From Candidatus Woesearchaeota archaeon (GTDB lineage: Archaea; Nanobdellota; Nanobdellia; Woesearchaeales; UBA12501), in contig JAPLZS010000061.1 of NCBI GenBank assembly GCA_026394915.1, forward strand, positions 6,788-12,493: a stretch of 5,706 bases of DNA, written 5' to 3'. Each line of letters opens with the position of its first letter. Position 1 is the stretch's first letter. Positions 1 to 5,103 of the stretch are shown one piece after another. Both the position numbers and the translations under genes were made by a program. The notes under the pieces were generated by a model, which made no database searches, had not been told where the DNA came from, and saw only the letters and a program-made list of their open reading frames with translations.

Positions 1-321
1 ATGGAAATAATGAATGACAATCAAAATGCGGATAGTGCAGATGGTAAAAGTCAAGATGACCTTGTAGAAAATATCTCTAAAACATTAAATGAGCTTGGGC
101 CAATAGGTATGAGGGAAAGAGGAGTATGCATGCTGATGATGATAGATTTAGGTTCAATTGCGGGAAAAACACAATGGTATCGCCTATCAGCTCAGTTCAC
201 AGATGTAGATTCAGTTACAAGATATAATGGAGAGTTCCATAATCGAAGAGCGGATTATGTACTTGAAGCTCATGAATTAGGAATGCCTATGTTCAGAGAA
301 ATGCAAAAATACCTGCATTAG
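1..321 (+). CDS. Hypothetical protein, possibly partial at its 5' end
   Basis: This is an open frame of 106 codons ending at TAG 319-321; I do not recognise the family. The frame is open to the first base of the window, so the true start may lie upstream. Within the window the candidates are the ATG at base 1 and another at base 10. The first 25 residues or so are polar and acidic (N, D, S, Q) and probably disordered. The rest looks like a small folded soluble domain: a Met-rich hydrophobic patch (VCMLMMIDLG, about 42-51), a W59-Y60 pair, and a C-terminal helix-like stretch ending in MFREMQKYLH. No signal peptide or membrane segment is visible, and there is no Cys cluster (one Cys only). It lies 33 bases before the radical SAM gene on the same strand, but that gene has its own promoter, so a functional link is not implied. 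Reality as a gene is likely but not certain. Confidence 0.6.
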   Translation: MEIMNDNQNADSADGKSQDDLVENISKTLNELGPIGMRERGVCMLMMIDLGSIAGKTQWYRLSAQFTDVDSVTRYNGEFHNRRADYVLEAHELGMPMFREMQKYLH

Positions 322-322
322 A

Positions 323-330
323 TTTATAAA
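323..330 (+). promoter_or_regulatory. TATA box for the radical SAM gene
   Basis: The box reads TTTATAAA and lies 24 bases before the ATG at 355. This is the spacing expected if transcription begins at or next to the start codon, giving a leaderless mRNA. It starts two bases after the stop codon of the preceding small gene. The T-rich stretch at 331-350 (two TTTT runs) may also serve as an oligo-T terminator for that upstream gene. Confidence 0.6.
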
Positions 331-354
331 CTTGTTTTCTATCATTTTGTTTAT

Positions 355-1377
355 ATGAAGCTTGCAAAGTTCTGGGAGCCTTATAAGGAAGGTAAAGAGA
401 AAGAGCAGATCATCCAGTGCCATCTCTGCCCGCACAACTGCATGATTGCAGAAGGCAATGTAGGGATATGCAGGGTGAGGCAGAACATAAAAGGAAGATT
501 ATATTCTCTTGTGTATGGAAGGCCTGTCTCAACTCACATCGATCCAATTGAGAAGAAGCCGTTGTTCCACTTCCTGCCTGGCACAAACACATACTCTTTT
601 GGCATAGTAGGCTGCAATCTTAAGTGCGAGCATTGCCAGAACTGGGAGATAAGCCAGGCATTGCCAAAGGATTTTCCAGTGCCAGAAGTGAAGCCAGAAG
701 ACATTGTAAAGCAGGCAAAGGCAGCTGGCTGCCCGAGCATATCCTATACTTACACAGAACCTACAATATTCTATGAATATGCGCTTGACATTGCATCCAT
801 TGCAAGAGAAGAGGAGCTGAAGAATGTAATGATAACAAACGGATACATGAATGAGAAGCCAGTGCATGAGATTTACAGACTCATTGATGCAGCAAATGTT
901 GACCTGAAAGGATTCAATGAGGAATTCTATCAGAAAGTGTGCGGAGCAAAGCTTGAGCATGTGCTTGCTGCGCTGAAAACGATGAAAAAAGCAGGAACCT
1001 GGATTGAGCTCACAAATCTTATAATACCAGGAAAGAATGATGATATGGAAGAGATAAAGGATATGTGCGAATGGATTGTCGCAGAGCTCGGCGATACAAC
1101 GCCTCTGCATTTCTCAAGGTTCTTTCCTATGTACAAGATGAAGAATATTCCTTCCACACCAGAACAGACTCTTGTAAAGGCAAAAGAGGTTGCGCAGAAA
1201 GCAGGCCTGAAATTTGTCTACGTCGGCAACATAGTCACAGAGAAAGGAGAGAACACCTACTGCCCTAAATGCAGGAAGCTTCTGGTCGCAAGATCAGGGT
1301 TCGGCATTGTGAGCAACAACATAAGAGACAGCAGATGCGCATACTGCAAGGAGAAGATTGAAGGGGTTTGGGAGTGA
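355..1377 (+). CDS. amrS: AmmeMemoRadiSam system radical SAM enzyme
   Basis: This 340-aa protein has the radical SAM signature CxxxCxxC at C87, C91 and C94 (in GCNLKCEHCQNWEIS), which would bind a 4Fe-4S cluster and cleave S-adenosylmethionine. The N-terminal block QCHLCPHNC (C22, C25, C29, then C39) and the C-terminal paired cysteines C303/C306 and C328/C331, around LLVARSGFGIVSNN, are typical of the AmmeMemoRadiSam radical SAM family (close to pyruvate-formate-lyase-activase-like proteins). YTYTEPTIF (131-139), MITNGYMN (159-166) and NVDLKGF (181-187) are core TIM-barrel motifs of the same family. The length matches the family and all key cysteines are present, so the gene looks intact. The substrate of this family is not established to my knowledge. 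It is named for co-occurrence with Memo-like and AMMECR1-like proteins, neither of which is in this window. The ATG at 355 is supported by a TATA box 24 bases upstream. The enzyme should be cytoplasmic and oxygen-sensitive, which fits an anaerobic host. Confidence 0.93.
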   Translation: MKLAKFWEPYKEGKEKEQIIQCHLCPHNCMIAEGNVGICRVRQNIKGRLYSLVYGRPVSTHIDPIEKKPLFHFLPGTNTYSFGIVGCNLKCEHCQNWEISQALPKDFPVPEVKPEDIVKQAKAAGCPSISYTYTEPTIFYEYALDIASIAREEELKNVMITNGYMNEKPVHEIYRLIDAANVDLKGFNEEFYQKVCGAKLEHVLAALKTMKKAGTWIELTNLIIPGKNDDMEEIKDMCEWIVAELGDTTPLHFSRFFPMYKMKNIPSTPEQTLVKAKEVAQKAGLKFVYVGNIVTEKGENTYCPKCRKLLVARSGFGIVSNNIRDSRCAYCKEKIEGVWE

Positions 1378-1384
1378 AGATTAA

Positions 1385-1398
1385 GAACTGCGCAGTTC
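1385..1398. repeat. Perfect 14-bp palindrome between convergent genes
   Basis: GAACTGCGCAGTTC is its own reverse complement. It lies just after the radical SAM stop codon (1377) and before the end of the convergent membrane-protein gene (1418). As RNA it could form a 5-bp stem with a GCGC loop. It might help terminate either transcript, or bind a dimeric protein. On the minus strand it follows a short T-rich stretch; on the plus strand no strong T-run follows at once. The role is unproven. Confidence 0.4.
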
Positions 1399-1417
1399 AA
1401 GAAGATAAAAGTTGTGC

Positions 1418-1684
1418 TTATTTGGGTTTTAGGATTCTATATGATACTATTATGATATAAGCAATCAGATAGCTTATGATGATTGATACTAATGGGCTGG
1501 CTGGTTTACACTGATTAATGCAGTTGACTCCTCCTTCTCCATTAGATATGCAGCCTGAACATCCTCCGAATGATGTTGAAGTGAGGGCTGTTACTGCAGA
1601 GAATATGAGTATGAATAATATAACTCCAATGAGTATTGTTCTCCAATCATACAAACTCTTTATCAGCACTTTCGTGTCTAACAT
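1418..1684 (-). CDS. Small two-pass membrane protein with a four-cysteine loop
   Basis: This is an 88-aa protein I cannot assign to a family. Two hydrophobic segments are clear: about 17-36 (ILIGVILFILIFSAVTAL) and about 64-83 (PLVSIIISYLIAYIIIVSY). Basic residues at the N-terminus (K5, K9, R15) and C-terminus (R83, K86, K88) predict both ends inside, with the loop of about 27 residues outside. That loop is rich in Gly and Ser and carries four cysteines, C42-x2-C45-x9-C55-x3-C59, which could bind a metal or form two disulfides. The ATG at 1684-1682 is supported by a TATA-like box 20 bases upstream. The gene lies 49 bases downstream of the YdeI-like gene on the same strand, so read-through is possible, although it has its own promoter. 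The overlapping plus-strand frame at 1518-1715 has no recognisable protein features, so this strand is preferred. Confidence 0.72.
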   Translation of the reverse strand: MLDTKVLIKSLYDWRTILIGVILFILIFSAVTALTSTSFGGCSGCISNGEGGVNCINQCKPASPLVSIIISYLIAYIIIVSYRILKPK

Positions 1685-1704
1685 TAATCATTGTATATTT
1701 TACC

Positions 1705-1712
1705 GATATAAA
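1705..1712 (-). promoter_or_regulatory. TATA-like box for the small membrane protein
   Basis: On the minus strand the box reads TTTATATC, and 20 bases separate it from the ATG at 1684. The spacing matches the other promoters in the window and supports both the reality and the start of the small gene. A second A/T-rich stretch at 1693-1701 is too close to the start to fit. Confidence 0.5.
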
Positions 1713-1733
1713 TAGTTTTTGATTGAGATATAA

Positions 1734-2303
1734 CTATCTCACCATCCCGAATCTCTTGTTCTTTGATGTCATCTTTATGAAATTCAGCAGGCTTTTCTTG
1801 AACATCTCATGGCTATGTCTTCTTTGGCTCTCAATGTAGCCTATCCGCACTTTCTTGTAGCCTTCTGGGAAATCTTGGAAGTTTTTCCATGCTTTCTTAT
1901 CAGCTTTCAAGACTTTGAGTATATCTGGTGCGACAATCAGCTTTCCATCCCCGTGTTTAGGTATGTCAAAGACCCCTGAAACAGCCTTTAGGCCTGCTGA
2001 AGTCATCCTCTTCTGCCTGATCAGCCTGTGCATTCTTTCTTTGTTCATCTCAGAGATATTGCTTCCTGGCCTGCGCGGAGTGAACCTCTGAGCAAACCTC
2101 TCATCATCCATCCTTTTTGCAGTGCTGTCTATCCATCCAAAGCAGAGCGCTTCCTCAACAGCATGATTGTAGGATATCCTTGGTTTGCCGGATGATTTTC
2201 TATAATAGATAAGCCAAATCTCTTTTTCCTTATCATGATTTTCAGCGAACCAAGAACGCAACTGTTTCCTGTCAGTCACATAAAGTGTTTTTGTTATATC
2301 CAT
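1734..2303 (-). CDS. YdeI/OmpD-associated family protein
   Basis: This 189-aa protein matches what I know of the YdeI/OmpD-associated family (sometimes labelled bacteriocin-protection protein), whose usual length is close to this. Visible family blocks are a start near LYVTDRKQLRSWFAENH (7-23), then EIWLIYYRKSSGKP (28-41), EALCFGWIDS (51-60) and QRFTPRRPGSNIS (72-84). The C-terminal part has WKNFQDFPEGYKK (139-151) and the basic stretch RIGYIESQRRHS (153-164). The molecular activity of the family is not settled, and the bacteriocin label comes from limited bacterial work. The protein is probably cytoplasmic, with no signal peptide or membrane segment. The ATG at 2303-2301 is supported by a TATA box 22 bases upstream. 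The family is mostly bacterial, so lateral transfer into this archaeon is plausible, but the promoter is archaeal in style. It is divergent from the lamin-tail gene and upstream of the small membrane gene. Confidence 0.88.
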   Translation of the reverse strand: MDITKTLYVTDRKQLRSWFAENHDKEKEIWLIYYRKSSGKPRISYNHAVEEALCFGWIDSTAKRMDDERFAQRFTPRRPGSNISEMNKERMHRLIRQKRMTSAGLKAVSGVFDIPKHGDGKLIVAPDILKVLKADKKAWKNFQDFPEGYKKVRIGYIESQRRHSHEMFKKSLLNFIKMTSKNKRFGMVR

Positions 2304-2325
2304 GTGTATTAGACAGGGATTAGAA

Positions 2326-2333
2326 TTTATAAA
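2326..2333 (-). promoter_or_regulatory. TATA box for the YdeI-like gene
   Basis: TTTATAAA is a perfect palindrome, so it reads the same on both strands. On the minus strand 22 bases separate it from the ATG at 2303, the spacing for a leaderless transcript. On the plus strand no start codon lies at a matching distance. Confidence 0.6.
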
Positions 2334-2456
2334 ACATTCGAAATGCGCTCTTTTTTAATGTCACCTGCACACCCTGAAAATCTTCCGGAAAATCCTATTT
2401 TTTCCGCAATATTTCCATTCTTGGCCAGAATTCTTCCGTATTTTTCCCCGCAAGGC

Positions 2457-2464
2457 TTAAAAAA
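2457..2464 (+). promoter_or_regulatory. TATA-like box for the lamin-tail gene
   Basis: The box reads TTAAAAAA, and 21 bases separate it from the ATG at 2486. This spacing favours ATG 2486 over the in-frame TTG at 2483 or the ATG at 2498 as the start. The stretch between is T-rich with no Shine-Dalgarno-like sequence. Confidence 0.55.
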
Positions 2465-2485
2465 GATTTCTGCTTTATTTTTTTG

Positions 2486-4414
2486 ATGAAGAGGTTAATG
2501 AAAAGGCGGGTGGTCTTGGTTTTTATGATTCTCGTAATGATCATCCTGACAAGTTTTGCAAGAGCAGAGATGAGGATAAACGAGATAATGTACAATCCAG
2601 AGGGAGATGACAACAACAAGGAGTTCATAGAGATTTACATGGACACACCATTGAATCTTTCTGGATGGATTGTATCAGACTCTTCTTCAAATGACACATT
2701 AAAGACTCTGCAATATACTGATTATTCTAACTATGCCCTGATTGTGGAGGAGGGCTTCAATTTTACTGGAACCGGAGCTTCAGTATATTCTGCTGGCGCA
2801 ACCATCGGCAACAACCTCGACAACAGTGCGGATTCTATCCGATTGTATTTGCCAAACACTACCCTGGTTGCGTCAGCTCTTTATGATGGAACAATGGCGA
2901 ATGGGAACGGAAAATCAATGGAATTGTACAATGGAACATGGCATGAAAGCATTGAGTATGGAGGGACTCCTGGAAGAGAGAATAGCTTCAAAAAAGCAGA
3001 TAATACAGGCTTCAATGAAACAGGCAACCAGACAGAGAATGAAACACAGAGCAATTCAACGAATTCATCACACTGCGATGTTCATTTCTCTGCGTACACG
3101 GACAAAGACATCTACAACAACAGCGATAAAGTGAAGATTGACTTTGAACTTGATGACAGATCTGATGATCTTGATAATTTCACAATAGAATACTGGATTG
3201 AGGATCTTTTTGGTGATATTGCAAAGGAAAAATACAACACGACAAACACAAACCAGAAGACATGGACAGCCGATACAGACAAGGAAGATGAATCATTCTA
3301 TGTGAAAGCTAATCTTTATATTTTTTGCGGCAATGAACAGAAAACACTTTATTCACAGAAGATGATTACAGTCAAAGGAACTCCGAAGCCTGCAGAATCC
3401 TCTATTGAGATAAGAGAGCTTTATCCGTCAGAGGGTGAGCCGATAGCATTCGGCAAATCCCTGAGGGCAAGGGTTTATGTCTACAAAGGGGATGAAAGCT
3501 CAAGCACAGTGCAGGCATGGATTGAAGATCTTGACAGCGGAGACAAGATAAGCGAAGTGCAGAAACTGACTCTTTACAGCAGATTCACAGAATATGATGC
3601 AACAATCCCAATACAGCTGATTGCAAACTGCAATGGAGACTACCCGGACGGAAGCTACACTCTTGTTATAGAAGGATTCAACATCACTGCAACAAAAGTG
3701 ATAAACGCAGAGGGAACAGTCTCATCTCTTTGCCCTTCTTCAGATGAAAGCGCTTCAGCGCAAAGCAATGCTGCAGTAAAGCAAACAATATCTTATGATA
3801 TAACAGATTTTGATGAAGAAATTTCTGCAGGTGATGGGTTATCAACAATGTTAAGCATAACAAATGATGGATCTTCCCATGATTTCACTGTATGGAGCTA
3901 TGTTTACAGAGGCAGCAAATGCTATTCCGGCGAAAGAGAAGACAACAAGATGACTGTCAACCTTGGGCCAGATGAGGAGAATATAGTAGAGCTGAACAAT
4001 ATACTTGAAGATGCAGAGCCGGGAGCATACAAGCTAAAGGTCAAGATACTGAAAGATAGCCAGAAGACAGCAAATGAGATAACAAAAGACATCATTGTGC
4101 TGAACTCTTCTGTCAATCCCCTGCAGCAGGGAAACAATGCATCAAAGATCAATCAGGCAGTTGTATCTCTTGTTAATTCAACAAGCAAGACAGCTGATGC
4201 AAAAGGAATGCAGGACCAAAACAATGGCCAGCTCATCACAGGAAACACTGTATACAAGTCTTCCTCTGCAAAGGCAGAGGATATTGCTGTCTACCTGATA
4301 ATAGCGTCTGCCATTGTCATGGCGATTATATTGCTGATGAAAAGCAGGAAAAGGGGCAAAAAGAAAGGAAAATCGCAGAAAATAACCCGTAACCTACAAA
4401 CATTACATGTTTGA
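2486..4414 (+). CDS. Secreted, membrane-anchored lamin-tail-domain surface protein
   Basis: This 642-aa protein appears to be exported and anchored by its C-terminus. Residues 1-27 form a signal peptide: basic MKRLMKRR, a hydrophobic core (VVLVFMILVMIILTSF), then a likely cut after ARA. Residues 28-168 are a lamin-tail domain (LTD), shown by MRINEIMYNP, KEFIEIYMDTPLNLSGW, SDSIRLYLPN and GNGKSMELYNGTWHES. An Asn/Thr/Ser-rich linker follows (about 171-195). Three probable beta-sandwich regions come next (about 196-298, 303-410 and 432-540), with candidate disulfides C197-C281 and C382-C416. After a second polar linker (541-597) comes one membrane segment (about 599-617) and a strongly basic tail (RKRGKKKGKSQK), so the bulk should face outside. 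Many N-x-S/T sequons (for example N57, N92, N124, N149, N177, N181, N185) suggest N-glycosylation. The domain family is known in extracellular proteins and often accompanies nucleases or adhesion modules, but no catalytic domain is visible. A cell-surface or S-layer-associated binding role is an inference. Confidence 0.85.
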   Translation: MKRLMKRRVVLVFMILVMIILTSFARAEMRINEIMYNPEGDDNNKEFIEIYMDTPLNLSGWIVSDSSSNDTLKTLQYTDYSNYALIVEEGFNFTGTGASVYSAGATIGNNLDNSADSIRLYLPNTTLVASALYDGTMANGNGKSMELYNGTWHESIEYGGTPGRENSFKKADNTGFNETGNQTENETQSNSTNSSHCDVHFSAYTDKDIYNNSDKVKIDFELDDRSDDLDNFTIEYWIEDLFGDIAKEKYNTTNTNQKTWTADTDKEDESFYVKANLYIFCGNEQKTLYSQKMITVKGTPKPAESSIEIRELYPSEGEPIAFGKSLRARVYVYKGDESSSTVQAWIEDLDSGDKISEVQKLTLYSRFTEYDATIPIQLIANCNGDYPDGSYTLVIEGFNITATKVINAEGTVSSLCPSSDESASAQSNAAVKQTISYDITDFDEEISAGDGLSTMLSITNDGSSHDFTVWSYVYRGSKCYSGEREDNKMTVNLGPDEENIVELNNILEDAEPGAYKLKVKILKDSQKTANEITKDIIVLNSSVNPLQQGNNASKINQAVVSLVNSTSKTADAKGMQDQNNGQLITGNTVYKSSSAKAEDIAVYLIIASAIVMAIILLMKSRKRGKKKGKSQKITRNLQTLHV

Positions 4415-4419
4415 GGTTA
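4390..4419 (+). terminator. Bulged hairpin over the lamin-tail stop codon (first of two sharing an arm)
   Basis: TAACCT (4390-4395) pairs with AGGTTA (4414-4419), and CAAACAT (4397-4403) pairs with ATGTTTG (4407-4413). This gives 13 base pairs with a single bulged A (4396) and a TAC loop. It spans the TGA stop at 4412-4414. It could mark the 3' end of the lamin-tail mRNA, but no strong T-run follows directly, so the terminator call is tentative. Confidence 0.45.
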
Positions 4420-4446
4420 GAAAATGTAGTTACATTTTCATAACCT
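4414..4446. repeat. Second inverted repeat, overlapping the next gene's promoter
   Basis: AGGTTA (4414-4419) can also pair with TAACCT (4441-4446), and GAAAATGTA (4420-4428) pairs with TACATTTTC (4431-4439). This makes 15 base pairs with one bulged A (4440) and a GT centre. The AGGTTA arm is the same one used by the upstream hairpin, so the two structures exclude each other. The right arm abuts the TATA box of the next gene, where an archaeal BRE would sit, so as DNA it could be an operator. Confidence 0.55.
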
Positions 4447-4453
4447 TTAAAAA
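4446..4453 (+). promoter_or_regulatory. TATA-like box for the 205-aa gene and scpB
   Basis: The box reads TTTAAAAA, and 23 bases separate it from the ATG at 4477, giving a leaderless start. Its first base is the last base of the right inverted-repeat arm (TAACCT, 4441-4446), so a protein bound to the repeat could block TBP/TFB binding. Confidence 0.55.
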
Positions 4454-4476
4454 TAGACTATTGCTTCTTTGGGGTC

Positions 4477-5094
4477 ATGGGAGATTCAAAGCCTGACAAA
4501 GCGAAAAAAGAGCTTATAGAAGAGAAGATCGGAAGAGGCTACATCAGGTTCAGCGCCATAATCGAGATGATGGGCGCCCCAAAGGAATATATCTCAAAGA
4601 CTTTCAGGGATTACATAGAAAAACTGAGGGAGAACAGGAACATAATAATCCTGAAAGAGCACTTTGCAAAGCCAAAGAAAAAAGACACGCTTTTTGTGAT
4701 GTATGTGGAGCTTGAGCTTCTTGCAAAAGATGCGTCTGAGCTGGTCTTCTTCTGCTTTGATTACATGCCTTCTTCAATAGAGATAATAGAGCCGGAACAT
4801 TTCAATTACAGGGCAGCTGATTTTGCGGCATTCCTGAATGACATGCAGGCAAGGATGCACACTATTGACTCGCATCTGAAGAACCTTAAGGCAAAAACAG
4901 CAAACCTGGAGAGGAACGCGGGCCTTCTGCTGAGAAATAACATCCTCATTGTGCTGAAAGAGAAAGACAGGAATCTTGATGAGCTTGCAAAGGGAACAGG
5001 CATACCTGCTGTCCAGTTGAGCCCATTTTTAGAAAAATTAATAATCGAAGGATGGATAAAGAAAGCAAAGGACAAATATTCTAGAAGGAAATAA
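4477..5094 (+). CDS. Uncharacterised coiled-coil/winged-helix protein upstream of scpB
   Basis: This is a 205-aa cytoplasmic protein with no named family that I can give; its style resembles conserved hypothetical proteins of DPANN archaea. The N-terminal part (about 8-62) is helical and charged, with YIRFSAIIEMMGAPKEYIS (22-40). The centre holds a distinctive block, FFCFDYMPSSIEIIEPEHF (91-109). Residues about 113-150 look like a coiled coil (DMQARMHTIDSHLKNLKAK within it). The C-terminus (about 150-200) looks like a winged helix-turn-helix: LDELAKGTGIPAVQLSPFLE then KLIIEGWIKKAK. No signal peptide or membrane segment is visible. It ends nine bases before scpB, so the two are probably co-transcribed. 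It lacks recognisable ScpA motifs, but the order helical N-terminus, coiled coil, C-terminal winged helix is kleisin-like. A role as an SMC/ScpB partner or a transcription regulator is inference only. The start is supported by the TATA box spacing. Confidence 0.8.
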   Translation: MGDSKPDKAKKELIEEKIGRGYIRFSAIIEMMGAPKEYISKTFRDYIEKLRENRNIIILKEHFAKPKKKDTLFVMYVELELLAKDASELVFFCFDYMPSSIEIIEPEHFNYRAADFAAFLNDMQARMHTIDSHLKNLKAKTANLERNAGLLLRNNILIVLKEKDRNLDELAKGTGIPAVQLSPFLEKLIIEGWIKKAKDKYSRRK

Positions 5095-5103
5095 AAAGGG
5101 AAA

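Larger units (their letters stand above)
2304..2485. other. Divergent intergenic region with two promoters and TTCCG-type repeats
   Basis: This is the longest gene-free stretch in the window (182 bases). It holds the TATA box of the YdeI-like gene (2326-2333) and that of the lamin-tail gene (2457-2464). Between them is a pyrimidine-rich segment with three loosely similar units: TCTTCCGGAAAATCC at 2381-2395, TTTTTTCCGCAATATTTCC at about 2398-2416, and TTCTTCCGTATTTTTCC at 2431-2447. The first contains the 8-bp palindrome TTCCGGAA. These could be protein-binding sites or chance similarity in low-complexity DNA. I see no RNA gene here. Confidence 0.35.

Noticed and set aside
529..1110. Long open frame on the minus strand opposite the radical SAM gene, plus shorter ones at 410-592, 534-740 and 930-1157
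   Set aside because: They lie wholly or almost wholly inside a clear, conserved gene. Their protein sequences are rich in Cys, His and Phe in a way typical of antisense frames, and none has a recognisable domain.
1065..1268. Plus-strand 67-aa frame inside the radical SAM gene
   Set aside because: It is in another frame of a well-supported gene and shows no protein-like features.
1518..1715. Plus-strand 65-aa frame opposite the small membrane protein
   Set aside because: It has no recognisable domain. The minus-strand frame has clear membrane segments, a sensible charge pattern and a well-placed TATA box.
2304..2485. Possible small RNA or tRNA in the largest intergenic region
   Set aside because: No cloverleaf, T-loop-like motif or strong stem-loop is visible. 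The promoters and pyrimidine-rich repeats explain most of the region.
2395..2628. Minus-strand 77-aa hydrophobic frame over the start of the lamin-tail gene
   Set aside because: Its hydrophobic part is largely the complement of the signal-peptide region and promoter of the real gene. I found no independent support for it.
2742..3134. Plus-strand 130-aa frame inside the lamin-tail gene
   Set aside because: It is a shifted frame of the LTD region, rich in Thr, Met and Gln with no domain. It does not indicate a frameshift, because the main frame is continuous.
3922..4152. Minus-strand 76-aa frame inside the lamin-tail gene
   Set aside because: It is Ser/Phe-rich, the usual antisense reading of an acidic and Lys-rich coding region, with no domain.
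4390..4446. CRISPR-like repeat reading of the TAACCT/AGGTTA motifs
   Set aside because: The repeated unit is only six bases, alternates in orientation and has no regular spacers. An inverted-repeat structure explains it better.
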